Assembly (NCBI GenBank): GCA_000226015.1
Contig: JH154743.1
Coordinates: forward strand, 32,431 to 96,430
Length of the DNA: 64,000 bases
Source: Mnemiopsis leidyi
Lineage: Eukaryota; Ctenophora; Tentaculata; Lobata; Bolinopsidae
Direction: 5' to 3'
The notes under the pieces were generated by a model. It saw only the letters and a program-made list of their open reading frames with translations, was not told where the DNA came from and made no database searches. Positions 44,202 through 54,824 of this stretch are shown here, one piece after another. A program made the translations under genes and the position numbers. Positions within the stretch are counted from its first letter, which is position 1. Each line of letters opens with the position of its first letter.

Positions 44202-45851
44202 GTGATGAATTTGAATCAGTTACCAGAAGAAATCGTTTTAGCTATAGCCAAGCTTCTTCCCCTCAGTGATTTACTTTACTTTTCTTCTGCAAGCAAGTGC
44301 TTCAGGAGAATATGTTTTCCACTTTACAGCAGCTTGATACTTTTACTGCCCAACTGTAACATCGATGATTGTTTTGAAACATGGCTTGATTGGGGTCATT
44401 CAAAAATACTATTGAACCTTAAATCGGATATACCTTTTGACACAAGAATTTCTACCTTTGAATTGGTGAAACAATGCTCAGAACTTGAAATTATCAATGG
44501 TTCTGATAATTGGGAAGATGTCATATTTAAAGTCATCAGAAACAGCAACGTAAGATCAGTTAAGATTAGAAACAGCATATGCCATATTCAACAAGCTTAC
44601 TATCAAAGCCCATTTGATGTATCATTCACAAAGTCTCAACTTGTATACCCTCTTGAGGATGGTAAATCAAGTTATGACAATCCTCTTGTAATTGGAAAGT
44701 TTTGTCAAAGTCAATCTTTTAAATTGAGGAGCTGTATCAATGTCTCTGAAAAAGCAAAGCGAATTGATGATTTTCTACTCAATGCAATGATGTGCACTCA
44801 ACACTCGCATTGTATGTCTGTACTGTCTCATCTTGTTTTGGATGGCTCAAACATTTCGGATGAAAGTGTCTTTGTGATTTCCAATTGTTACCCAAACCTG
44901 TTGACCCTATCACTTAACAGTTGTTCAAATTTATCTAGCAATATTGTGAATGCAGTTGGAAAAATGGTCAACCTCCAGAGATTGTCAATTGCTGGATTAA
45001 CTAGAGAGTTAAAAAGTATGACACAGCTTTCAAATTTGCCCAATCTCATATATCTGGATATTTCAAATTGCAAGCAGATGAATGACATTTCTGGCTTAAT
45101 GGAAATAATCAATAACTTTGTAATATTAAAGCTATCAGGTATTCCTGCTTCACTGGAAATTCTTTCTGTATTTGATCTGCAGAAGTTGGAAGAACTAGAC
45201 ATCCAGAGTTGCTACCAAGTGTCAGATTCGTTATTGGGAAGGTTGAAGCTACCAAATTTAAAAGCAATCAACCTAAGCAGTTGTGTTAGAGTAACAGATA
45301 AGATGCTGCGGAATATAATGTGTGGATCAGACAGCCTTATTGACGTTAATCTCTCCTGGCTGAAAAAGATAACGCTTTCATTTTTTGAGGAAACTGCCAT
45401 GGTATCAAAAATATTTTGGCGTATCAAAAAGCTTGTACTTTGTAACATGAATGTTAATGATGACTGCTTATCTATCATTCAATCGTGTAAACCCTTGTCA
45501 TTACACACACTACACGTCGGCATGTGCAAGGAAATAACAGACAATGGCTTACTAAAAATCGCTCAAATCCCAACAATAAAATTTTTAGATTTATCACATC
45601 TGTGTAAAATTACCGATTTAGGCATTAAGATTGTTGCTAATCGTCTTTATAGATTAAGGGAGCTTAAGATTACAGGATGTATTGGAATTACAAATAAAGG
45701 AATTACGGCCCTAAATGTTTGTCTCTACTTGTACTCATTAGAATGTGCTCAATGCAGCAAAATTACTAATGAAGCCGTAGATGGATTAATCCAAGCTTTG
45801 CCAAAACTTCAAAACGTGGTTTTTGTGAAAAAGATTACAGTCGTATTGTAA
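44202..45851 (+). CDS. F-box / leucine-rich-repeat protein (FBXL type)
   Basis: A 549-aa single-exon protein. An F-box occupies about residues 5-45 (LPEEIVLAIAKLLPLSDLLY, then CFRRICFP); it would bind SKP1 in an SCF ubiquitin ligase. From about residue 210 to the end run AMN1/cysteine-containing-type LRRs: LSLNSCSNLSSNIV, LDISNCKQMNDIS, LDIQSCYQVSDSLL, INLSSCVRVTDKML, LHVGMCKEITDNGL, LDLSHLCKITDLGI, LKITGCIGITNKGI and LECAQCSKITNEAV. These form the presumed substrate-binding solenoid. The middle part (about 50-200) is less regular. The substrate is unknown, and no one-to-one vertebrate FBXL can be named. ATG 44202 (MMNLNQLPEE) fits the family, where the F-box starts near the N-terminus. It lies 250 bp upstream of TPGS2 on the same strand. 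Confidence 0.92.
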   Translation: MMNLNQLPEEIVLAIAKLLPLSDLLYFSSASKCFRRICFPLYSSLILLLPNCNIDDCFETWLDWGHSKILLNLKSDIPFDTRISTFELVKQCSELEIINGSDNWEDVIFKVIRNSNVRSVKIRNSICHIQQAYYQSPFDVSFTKSQLVYPLEDGKSSYDNPLVIGKFCQSQSFKLRSCINVSEKAKRIDDFLLNAMMCTQHSHCMSVLSHLVLDGSNISDESVFVISNCYPNLLTLSLNSCSNLSSNIVNAVGKMVNLQRLSIAGLTRELKSMTQLSNLPNLIYLDISNCKQMNDISGLMEIINNFVILKLSGIPASLEILSVFDLQKLEELDIQSCYQVSDSLLGRLKLPNLKAINLSSCVRVTDKMLRNIMCGSDSLIDVNLSWLKKITLSFFEETAMVSKIFWRIKKLVLCNMNVNDDCLSIIQSCKPLSLHTLHVGMCKEITDNGLLKIAQIPTIKFLDLSHLCKITDLGIKIVANRLYRLRELKITGCIGITNKGITALNVCLYLYSLECAQCSKITNEAVDGLIQALPKLQNVVFVKKITVVL

Positions 45852-46009
45852 TATTTTAAACAACATGCTAATTTTCGTTCTGAAATTCTTCAAAATAAAT
45901 GTTTTTGCTATTTTTCGGAAATTTGAACATATGATGATAAGATTCGGTAATTCAGTTAGTTCTTGGTTTAATTGCATTTCTGTTTCTCATCTTGATTGAT
46001 TGCTTTTCT

Positions 46010-46043
46010 CGGCTCATTTTTACATATATGTAAAAATGAGCCG
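46010..46043. other. Perfect 34-bp palindrome between FBXL and TPGS2
   Basis: The 17-nt half CGGCTCATTTTTACATA is followed directly by its exact reverse complement with no loop. It lies 159 bp after the FBXL stop and 65 bp before the TPGS2 start. It may be a cruciform-prone site or a very short transposon remnant; it could also fold in the 5' UTR of TPGS2. Confidence 0.9.
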
Positions 46044-46108
46044 TTTAAAAATACTTCTTGGTAGAGCTGCAAATACTTTACAGTTATTAGATTATCTCAG
46101 ATAGAGTT

Positions 46109-47029
46109 ATGACTGCACTGCCCGACGAAAAGGCTGCTAGAACACGTGAACTATATGACAGAATCAGTCTAGGAATTGTGCGATCATTAGAAAAGCGCAC
46201 AGGTGTAACGGATGTGAAACTGCTAGATCGAAAACCAGCTGATCCTGCCCGAATCACAGAATGGGAACAAGAACACACCTGTGCTTTGCCTGAGGATATC
46301 AAAAATTTTTACATCACTACAGATGGGCTACTTTTGTGTTGGAGCGTCAAGTTCAATGGGTCTGTCACCCCACTGGGACGTATGGAAGTTAATCCATTGG
46401 CAAATTTAAAACGAATAACAATACCTCAGTGTAACAAGCATGGAGCAACTCAAAGTGTTTCGGTTGATGACACGAACTCTGATGATGAAGAGAGTAAAGC
46501 TAGGCCAAGCTTTTCTCAAATAGAAAAGGCTTTCGAAATCGATGCCTGCTGTTCACACGGAAAAGTATGTTTGGTTTATGAAGTAGGAGGCAGTAAAGAA
46601 CCCAAGATTTGGTTTCTAGATAGAGCTGTTCGCTGGCATTTTTTAGCCTCCTCATTTATGGAATATTTTAGACTCATGGTCATGCATCTTGGGCTACCAC
46701 AATGGCAATATGCCTTTACTGACATAGGCTTGTCTCCCATGTCGAAGCAATGGTTTAATCTTTATGCACCTGTACGTCTAGCAATTGACGACGAACAGTT
46801 GAGCAGAAATTTGTCAGACACAGATGCAGATATTGTAGTGGCAGATAAAAACTTTGCTATCGGAAAAATTGATATCGACAGATTGTTTAAACTCACTAAT
46901 GACAAAAATAGAGATAAGCCGGCCAAGAAAAAGCCACAACCTGCCCCTTCACCTCAAACTAGTAATCAGAAACTTTCATCAACTAGACCCTCTCTTGCTC
47001 ATCTTGCTTCAAAGCGCCATACCAGATAA
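46109..47029 (+). CDS. TPGS2: Tubulin polyglutamylase complex subunit 2
   Basis: A 306-aa protein (human TPGS2 is 300 aa) of the TTLL1-containing tubulin polyglutamylase complex, which adds glutamate chains to axonemal and neuronal tubulin. Matching features in order: GIVRSLEKRTGVTDVKLLDR, WEQEHTCALPEDIKNFYITT, a DGLLLCWSVKF strand, PLGRMEVN, KVCLVYEVG, IWFLDRAVRWHFLASSF, HLGLPQWQYAFTDIGLSPMS and KQWFNLYAP, then a basic Pro/Ser-rich tail. The WE...LPEDIKNFY...G pattern is like the SMI1/KNR4 fold. No intron interrupts the frame. The start at MTALPDEKAA is the first Met and gives the expected length. Confidence 0.95.
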   Translation: MTALPDEKAARTRELYDRISLGIVRSLEKRTGVTDVKLLDRKPADPARITEWEQEHTCALPEDIKNFYITTDGLLLCWSVKFNGSVTPLGRMEVNPLANLKRITIPQCNKHGATQSVSVDDTNSDDEESKARPSFSQIEKAFEIDACCSHGKVCLVYEVGGSKEPKIWFLDRAVRWHFLASSFMEYFRLMVMHLGLPQWQYAFTDIGLSPMSKQWFNLYAPVRLAIDDEQLSRNLSDTDADIVVADKNFAIGKIDIDRLFKLTNDKNRDKPAKKKPQPAPSPQTSNQKLSSTRPSLAHLASKRHTR

Positions 47030-47315
47030 TTATCTTTCATCACACACTAAACTTCAACTTCAGATGAGTGACAGAGTAAACACTGTGCACGCTGTAATCT
47101 ATCTATCTATTTCATGTACTTATTAAAATTAATTTGACTATTTTTGATAACGGTGCATAATGATTTTCAACAGATTTATCTATAAGAATAGCAATTTTGT
47201 TCATTTGGTTTCTGGTGCCTTACGTCTTTGTAGAACAATTACCGTAGAACAAAATGAACCAATATGCATTTTGATTTGCTTTAAAATCTGTACCTAGTTA
47301 GCTCCTGAAAATTTC
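47030..47315. other. Interval between TPGS2 and the C2-domain gene
   Basis: 286 bp of AT-rich DNA containing the TPGS2 3' UTR and, by position, the C2 gene promoter. The two genes are head to tail. Confidence 0.5.
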
Positions 47316-50300
47316 ATGGCAGAAGATGAAGCAGTGATCTCTGGAGACGGGCTAGACCCTAATAATATCGATGAAGTTTATGTTCCTTATAAGGAGATTG
47401 AAGATGACACAATAGAAAAAGGCAAACCGGAGATCGAATTCGACGAAAAAGTAAGTGTACACTTAAGGGAAATTTGTAGATCACCGACCGGCGCGGCTTA
47501 TAGCCGGCTACAATTTTGATAGTCGGCTATAAACCCGCTTATAGCTGGTCAGTAGCCGCTTACATTTGTTGTTGAGTGACGGCTATAAGCCGGTTATAAG
47601 CCGGTCATAAGCCGGACATAAGCCGTTTAGGTATCAAAAGTGGTTAGAAGCCGGCCATAAGGTATTAACTAAATGACATGGTACTGAACAATAGTCAGGA
47701 GCCGGCTATAAGAAATTCTGTGGAATCGGCTGTTAGCCGGTTACAAGCCGTTTAGGTATCTAAAGTGGTTATAAGCCGGCTATTAGCCGGTTATAAGATA
47801 TTGATCCAATATCATGGTACTGAACGATAGTCAGAAGCCAGCTATAAGAAATTCTTGGAAAATGGCTATTAGCCGGTTAAAAGCCGGTTATAAGCCGGCT
47901 TATAACCACTTTTGATACCTAAACAGCTTATGGCCGGCTTATAACCGTCGCTCAACACCAAATGTTAGCAGCTACTGACCGGCTATGAGCCGGCTTATAG
48001 CCGGCTATTAAAATTGTAGCCGGCTAAAAGCCGTCTATAAGCCGGCTTAATAGCCGGTTAGTAGCCGGCTTATAGCCGGTCGGTGATCTACCAAATAGCC
48101 CGCATAAATAAGAGAACCTTCTGATTGCGGAAATTTGAGTAAATAACATCTAATTGTGATGCACAATCTATTGAACTATTGCTCTAGAATCTAGATTCAA
48201 GAAGTCCTATCTTTATACAATCCCCACAATACCTGCCCAGGCTAAATTATCCTCGGTGAAACACCTCTTCTCCAAGCTGGATCCCGCTGTGGTTAAATCC
48301 CAGGGAGATGCGATCGGGGAGATAGGATTAGCATTGCGGTACCGGCAAGACAAGGAACTTCTCATGATCAGAGTTGTGTCTGCTCACGGACTTGCCTCCA
48401 GACAAGTAGCCAGACTTTCTGTTGACCCTCAGGTATTGTCTTTGAAGTATGTCTCAGGTATTGTCTTTGAAGTATGGTTCATCTTTCCTTTACTTCAGGT
48501 TGCTGCCTTCCATTTGGCTTTTTATTGACTATTGTATTCGTATCACCAACTCCCGTATCTTATTTACCAAAGTAACATCTTTTATGTTATTATGCTAACG
48601 AGCTTATAGAAAAATTTAGGTAGAAGTATCGCTGCTGGATAGTGTAGAGCAAGACATTGCTCGTACTACGATCAAGAAGAACTCCAATAATCCTGTTTGG
48701 AACGAGATTCTGACCTTCAAAGTTGACGAATATGCAGTTGAGGGCACAAGGGTTTTGTTCAGGTGAGCAGTAGTGACTTTACCTTATCCATAAGTTTGTG
48801 ATAGGTTATGCATTTTTTCTAATCTTGCATTTCATAAGCATTAACTTTTGTAAATTTCTATAATTAAGGACCGTTTTTACTTTCAGAGTGCTGGATGGAG
48901 GTGACGTTATTGGAGAGCTAATGATCCCGTTAGATTGGGACATATTAGAGGGTGAGACTGAGTGGTTTGATCTTCAAGATCAGGTTGAGTAAAGTAAATT
49001 CTGTATAGATAAAAATATATCATGATAAGATTGAAACTTGAGACAAACATCATACCTCAATAAATAACTTAGTTTATTGCACCTTGTTAAATTAATCAAA
49101 CAAAATGAATAATTGACCACAGATTATAAGTAGGTGGTGGTTTTCTGAAAGTGCCCTTCTAGATCGAGCATTGTTATAACAACAGTGGATCATTCATCAT
49201 TATTTTACAGTCCAAATGACTCAGTTACTTCAACAAATTTTGTGAACCATCCCACAAAAGTGTCGTTTGGTGCCCAGAAAATGGTTCGAAAAACAACCCC
49301 GTTTAAAGTTCCTATGATCAAGCCTCCAATCACATCGCTGAGATAATGCCTTCCTAACATCACACGAGATGAACAAATTGTAGCTGCCAGACAGATAAAC
49401 AATAAACAGAACTGAAAGCTCTTATCTGCATCTGATATTAGGATAACTCCTAATGTTCCCATACGGGAACTGTGTCCCGATGGGAAACTGAACTTGTTAA
49501 TACGCGGAAAACGGGCATCATTTGCTCCCGGTCTCTGTCGAGCGACTATCGCTTTGATGAGGACTTTTATTGTTTCGTCGTAAAATTGGGCCGAGAGTAA
49601 GTTAAAGTAGAAAGAAAATGTTTGAAGGTTTGATGAAGAAAGGAGAACAGCAAGGTTCACTGGGATTAGCATTATAGCCCCTCCAAAAATCTCACACATC
49701 AAGAAAAATGTCAGTAATGTTAGATGTAGCCCACTTTCTGATTCATAGTTTTTTAGCACGTAGAGGGAAACTGTTGCTCGCTTGTCGAATTCTTTAACTT
49801 TGGTAATGAAGTCCGTTTCTTGGACCTCAGCGATTGACGAAATAATGTCATCTGAAGTTGTCGGCTCGTCGGACTTAATTTCGGCATTATCTGAGAATTG
49901 CGAGGAGAATTCTTGAGATATCAGGCGTTTTCTCAGGACATCTCCCTCCGACATAGTTCATAGAACCTTAGGCTTGAGTAGAATTGTAAGCTATTTTGAG
50001 AAAAAAGTAAATTCCCTCCTCGATCGGGATATTCTTATGTAAAAGTGTTTCCTATCTGGTAAAAACGATGCTGTAAAACGGGTACAAATAAACAGAGTAG
50101 CGAAATTTGAAACAAGATACCAAGAAATAATCAAATTATATAAAATCTCATACAAACGGTATTCGTTCAATCTATGAACGGCAACAACGATCACGACTGA
50201 TATATTTGCTCGTTATCAATTGTGGGCTATAATTAAATCAACAATTATAGATCCGTGGCACACAAGTAATTGCTTATATTAATTATGGTTTGATATAGGC

Positions 50301-53300
50301 CATCGCTTTCAACCAACGGAATTGAAATGCGGTAAAAAGGTGTTTAGGCATATCTCGGTACTTAATTTAAGAAAAATGGTAAAATATCTATTACTTATTC
50401 CAAGATAAGACAATTCCAAGATAACCTTACATAAACACGCTTGTACCGCTTGCAGAGAGATTGGAGCATCAGTGGCGCGCTGCACGTGCGCGTGAGATAT
50501 ACTAACCCGACAACTCTGCACGTTAACGTCGCTTCAGCAGAGGGGCTCTGTGGCAAAGACAAAGACAAAATGTCAGATCCTTATGTCAGAGTTACTCTGG
50601 CCGGGAAGTACCCTGTAAAAACTACCAAGGTAGGTTTTCTTTCAAGATCAGTTTCCTCTTTATTTCAAATATTAACATTTTGTTTAAATATTAACATTTT
50701 GTTTGAGATTTGTCCTTGTCTGATTCACACAACACTTAATAGGTGATTAAAGGGACTGTCAATCCAGTTTGGAGTGAAACTTTCGACTTTGCTATTCCAG
50801 TTCAGATGCTTTAAACCGCGTAAGTGGATATGTTATTCTAGTTCAGCTGCCTCAAACCGCGTAAGTGGATACATATGTTATTCCAGTTGAGCTGCTTCAA
50901 ACCGCGTATAGTAAGCTGCTTCGAACCACGTAAGTGGATATAAAATTAAGACACGCTTTATGAATCTGATTTATGATAGTTTATTAACAATTCAAATGCT
51001 AATATATTGATTTGCGGTCCAAAGTAATGCTTCGTTGGCAACTAAAGGTTCACAAAGAGAAAAGACAAAACTACGTAACACTAGAAACATATCTTCAAGA
51101 CAAAGGTGAAGAACAAATCAAGACAATGAATAGAATCACGGACGTTTCAACTGCTTATTATTTACTAAGAATAGGCTGAACAATCCATCATGTACTCATG
51201 TACAAACTTGACGTTTTATAGTACCTCCCTGATCACTAACCAGTACCGTCCAACTAGAAGCAATACAAGTACATACGTAAGTCGGATACGTTAGTCAGAT
51301 GTTAGTGAGATACGTTAGTCAGATGTTAGTGAGATAGTTCAGTTTCTTATTAGCATATAGGAGCTAGTGCATCACTAGGCTAGTGTCTAAATTTAGACTT
51401 AATCATTTAAAACCATGACAACGCTGCTCAGCAAAATAACGTTAAATCCAAAGAGCTAAAAATAGTCAAGTAGATGCAGGACTAAACAGGATATCGAGTT
51501 ACAGCGACAAGCGGACTTAAGAGGAACAACCGAACAGACGTATTTAATCAGTCCTTAGCGTGCTAACGTACACTGAGGCAGGGCTTGTGATACTGGTTAA
51601 CTGTTCTGAATGATCATGTATAATTGTATTGACCTGTCAACTAGTGATATTAGCTTGCCGTACATTGCACATCGTCCTATACGCTTGTGTGTGGGAAATT
51701 AAGTGGTTGTGTAGTATCAGTCCAACACTGTTCTATAAATAAACAAGAATTAAACTGAGTTGAGTACAAAACGACTGCTTAGTTCAAGTTGCTCCTTGCT
51801 GGAAAGGTTAACCGGCAAACTGCAGTACAAAAGCATGCAGCATAGTTGGTTGCACTATAATGAGTGTGGCATTTCCTAGTCAGTACTCGCAGCCACAACC
51901 TTGATATACCATGTCAGGTATAGAATGATGCGAGTAACTGCGTGTAACCCGTGCAGCTATTTATAGAACAGCACGCGTGCAGCAACTTTAAATAAGTTGT
52001 TAGAAAGTTGCGTGTTGTGCACGTTAAATAGCACGTGCACGTGCTTTGTAGATGTGTGGTTTCAAGTGGGATTTAAGTTAGAGGGAGTTGGTGTTATTGA
52101 GTTTAATCTGCCAGCCTGAACTAAATTTGGTTGCAGGTTGCATTTAGATATAAACTATAAAGTATGTTGTGTAAAATGTACAGCGTGTTCTGTAAAGTAC
52201 AAGCGTTTATTATTGTACAGTGTACATAGTACCAGTCTTCTACACAATTACAGATACGTAGATCTCCTATTCTTTCTCCTCAAAACACACCCCAGTGGTA
52301 GAAGGTAGACGTCCTATCTCCCTCTGTTAAACAGGGAGAAACAAGCTAGTTGTAACGGATAGAACCCTCGTGTGGTGATCAGTACACTTAAGATGTGTCG
52401 TGTGCAGATCTAAGTCTTTACAATCTAGAAAATACCAGAAAACCTAAGTCTTTACAATCTAGAAAATACCAGAAAACCTAAGTCTTTACAATCTAGAAAA
52501 TACCAGAAAACCTAAGTCTTTACAATCTAGAAAATACCAGAAAACCTAAGTCTTTACAATCTAGAAAATACCAGAAAAGAACTGCAAACTGTAGCAACAC
52601 ACCTGTAACTGTATTTGCTATCTTGTAAGATTGTAGACGTTCGCTCGTAGGTCATTACCTCAGCTTACAAGCACGTGTATCATGCAAGGAGTTGTTTCTT
52701 GAAAAATACACCCCATGTGTGTACATAGTATATCGATAGAGACAATTCGTACGGCGAGACATGTGCATGTGTGTCTTTGAAATTATAAATTAATTGATAA
52801 TTAGAAGCAGCGATTAAAAAAGAAGTGCCATTCCGTAATCTTAAGTCATTATGGCAAGTAGCTACTAGCTATACATTAAATTTAAAGACAACTAAGGATT
52901 GAACTAAGGACCTGTTTTTCAGTACGATACTGCTTGCAGTATACAACAAAAATATCATTGAATCTGACGACTTTTTGGGTGAAGCCCGCATTTCTCTGAG
53001 CGAGTTCAAACATTTCCACGAGATCGACAACTGGTTCCCCTTAGCGGATCTGGTTTGTAATTTTTAAACTTTAAATCAAAATCTTTTCAGAGAAAAGCTT
53101 GTTGCTTGTAAAAGTTCACACTGTAATAATCTGGACTAAAACCAGAAACATGTACGATTGTTTCCTCCAACAGAAACACGTAGCCCGACATAGGTCGGAG
53201 TGGAGTAAAGGTGCGGTGGAGCAGGAGCTCCGGGAGGCGCTGGTGGCACACATCACCTGCCGCTCTCCACAGCTCGTCTTTAATAACACCTCCAACAAGA

Positions 53301-53305
53301 ACAGG
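47316..53305 (+). CDS. Tandem C2-domain protein, synaptotagmin/UNC13-like organisation (8 exons seen; one in-frame stop)
   Basis: Exons 47316-47450, 48241-48432, 48620-48762, 48887-48983, 50456-50629, 50743-50819, 52923-53052 and 53174-53305 join in phase. The N-terminus is acidic. C2 domain 1 spans exons 2-4 (GEIGLALRYRQDKELLMIRV, NPVWNEILTFKV, RVLDGGDVIGELMIPL); its first calcium loop lacks the usual SDPYV and is probably non-binding. C2 domain 2 spans exons 5-7 (LHVNVASAEGLCGKDKDKMS, DPYVRVTLAG, NPVWSETFDFAIP, LLAVYNKNIIESDDFLGEAR) and keeps calcium-loop aspartates. Exon 8 adds a charged 44-aa segment I do not recognise. C2 pairs usually bind phospholipid. Exon 6 contains TAA at 50812-50814, where following repeat units read CAA or CGA, so this allele is nonsense, mis-assembled or spliced otherwise. 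The gene may continue past exon 8. PLPP6 lies in intron 4. Confidence 0.8.
47476..48091. mobile_element. Foldback MITE made of AGCCGGYTATA reiterations (C2 gene intron 1)
   Basis: Ends GTAGATCACCGACCGG and (reverse complement on the right) the same word, with arms that continue as inverted copies: GAGTGACGGCTATAAGCCGG and GCCGTTTAGGTATCAAAAGT on the left reappear inverted at about 47900-47960. The body is filled with many variants of AGCCGGTTATAAGCCGGC in both orientations. About 616 bp, non-coding. The almost word-like reuse of CCGGCTTATA gives very high self-complementarity. Confidence 0.85.
49205..49954 (-). CDS. PLPP6: PAP2-family phosphatase, PLPP6-like, nested antisense in the C2 gene
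   Basis: A 249-aa membrane phosphatase with all three PAP2 signatures: K-x6-RP (K134 to P142, KAIVARQRP), PSGH (158-161, KFSFPSGHSSR) and SR-x5-H-x3-D (S196, H203, D207; SRVMLGRHYLSD). The YSFPSGH-like and SRVMLGRHxxxDV wording fits PLPP6, the polyisoprenyl/presqualene diphosphate phosphatase of the ER and nuclear envelope. About five hydrophobic segments lie between residues 78 and 225. An acidic, Ser-rich cytosolic N-terminus (1-60) precedes them, and the C-terminal WFTKFVEV tail is short. One exon, as in vertebrate PLPP6. It sits in the intron between exons 4 and 5 of the plus-strand C2 gene. Other PAP2 proteins are possible, but sphingosine- and glucose-phosphatase types fit less well. 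Confidence 0.9.
   Translation of the reverse strand: MSEGDVLRKRLISQEFSSQFSDNAEIKSDEPTTSDDIISSIAEVQETDFITKVKEFDKRATVSLYVLKNYESESGLHLTLLTFFLMCEIFGGAIMLIPVNLAVLLSSSNLQTFSFYFNLLSAQFYDETIKVLIKAIVARQRPGANDARFPRINKFSFPSGHSSRMGTLGVILISDADKSFQFCLLFICLAATICSSRVMLGRHYLSDVIGGLIIGTLNGVVFRTIFWAPNDTFVGWFTKFVEVTESFGL
50791..50941 (+). repeat. ~41-bp tandem array that multiplies the exon 6 splice donor
   Basis: The unit TATTCCAGTTCAGMTGCTTC followed by AAACCGCGTAAGTGGATA is present about four times, decaying to the right. The first unit includes the end of C2-gene exon 6 and its donor (GC|GTAAGT at 50819/50820). The later units lie in the intron and repeat the donor, two of them intact. Confidence 0.85.
50942..52409. 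other. C2 gene intron 6, unassigned part
   Basis: No coding potential seen. A short direct repeat, TACGTTAGTCAGATGTTAGT, occurs twice near 51285-51335. The stretch is otherwise ordinary intronic DNA. Confidence 0.5.
52410..52577 (+). repeat. 34-bp minisatellite, five copies
   Basis: The unit CTAAGTCTTTACAATCTAGA plus AAATACCAGAAAAC is repeated five times with almost no variation. It is in C2 gene intron 6. The uniformity implies recent expansion. Confidence 0.95.
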
Positions 53306-54034
53306 GTACGGGTAGTTACCTTGTTGGTGTAAAAATATGTTTCTACTATACCATGTGTATCAACCATACTATGTATCAACTATTATATGTGTTGAAATGC
53401 TATATGTATCAACTATTCTGTGTTGAAATGCTATATGTAAAAACTATACTACGTGTAGAAATGCTAACTATAATTATCAAAATTGAAGTTTCTCCCCATT
53501 GCCACTTGCGGCAATTTTACCAAATTTATTACCCTAGTTTGTGTCGAATATATTTCCAACAATGAATGCAATCATTTCTCAGGTCATTCGATTATCATGT
53601 CCTAAAGCCGGACAAAAGTCGAAAATCACAATTGTTAACGGAAAGTTGATTTTTGATAACTGAAGAACGGACCTTGGGCAAAATGAGCATGGTAGCATAG
53701 AAAAATGATCAGAAAAGTTACATGAAATAAAGCGGAAATATCAATGATTTCGTCTAGAAACAAGAATTGCGGCCGCTTTCATTGTGTCTGGCGACCGCTG
53801 AATTTCCCGTATCTTGCCGTCGCTTATTGTCATTAAACCTCGAGGAATGAGGAATCAAAATACGCAACCTCGTACCAGACGTAATTTCGGTTAGTTGTTC
53901 TGCACGTGTAAAATCAGACGCGCGAATTCACGCAGCCGTTCGATGTGCAGCCACGATTGAAAAATTGCACGCGCAAAGTTTAGACACAATTGCGCGTTCT
54001 TTTCATCGTTCGTTTATTTCAAATATCTTAACTC

Positions 54035-54290
54035 AGCTCCTTCTCTGTTAAAGCAGCAAAATTGTGGAACATCCTTCCAAAATATGTAAACTCCATTAAG
54101 GAGCTCCCAGCATTCAAGGCTGCTCTTGGCAAATTTCTCGATAGAATTCCTGATAAGCCACCGACTCCTGGCTATGTTGCAGAATGCCACAACTCTATAT
54201 TAGACTGGAAATACCAGTCGGGCGGTCTACGTGACGTATGATGGCCCTGACAATCCTGCTTAACCCCATCAAAGTAAGTAAGTATCAGCT
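54035..54290 (+). mobile_element. LINE 3' end fragment
   Basis: Frame reads SSFSVKAAKLWNILPKYVN, then LPAFKAALGKFLDRIPDKPP and ILDWKYQSG before a TGA at 54239. This is the typical C-terminus of a non-LTR retrotransposon ORF2 (RSFSVxxxKLWNxLP...FKxxL). It ends in a short TAAG-type tail (AAAGTAAGTAAGTAT). Strongly 5'-truncated. Confidence 0.75.
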
Positions 54291-54785
54291 CTGTATGACG
54301 TCGTTGTTGTATTGTATGTGCTGCCTTCATCATTTATTCATGCTGCGTTGTGTTTATGCTTCTGGCGTGAATTAGTCGTTAAAAGGATTTGGTCAGAGCT
54401 GAGATTAAAATAGTGCTCATGTATATATTTCTCTCTGTCATTCGACAAATTACTCAATAAAACGTAAGTTTGAACGAATTTTGATTGTACTTTACTTTAC
54501 TTTTTGTTTTCCCTGTTTGATCGTACATCTTGTTGTAGTTGTTGCGAGGTAATTATGTGTACATTTCCTGATGTGGAATGCATTCTGCGGCCTGAGGCAG
54601 TTAAAACCTATAACTGTGATCGTATACATAATTATGTTTGATAAAGGAGCTTGCGCGCGGACGTGCGCGCGTTCGTACGGACGGACGGACGGACGCTTTT
54701 TTGAGCTAATTATCTAAATTTACGCTGTCGATCGCCAACCCTTGTTTGTACTTTTTGTGCACGTGCACAAAACGTATCAAAACAA

Positions 54786-54824
54786 TCTTGCCATTTGGGC
54801 CCTTCGGGCCCAAATGGCAAGATA
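54786..54824. other. GC-rich hairpin
   Basis: TCTTGCCATTTGGGCCC and its reverse complement flank TTC, giving a 17-bp stem at the right edge of the 1.06-kb insertion. Confidence 0.85.

Noticed and set aside
50796-50860. Use of the second repeat unit as a mini-exon to bypass the stop in C2 exon 6
   Set aside because: Joining after CCA to the next TTCAG unit gives the wrong phase for exon 7, and the donor would be weak.
52410-52577. Five 34-bp repeats as a possible protein-repeat exon
   Set aside because: The unit length is not a multiple of three, frames contain stops, and it lies deep in an intron.
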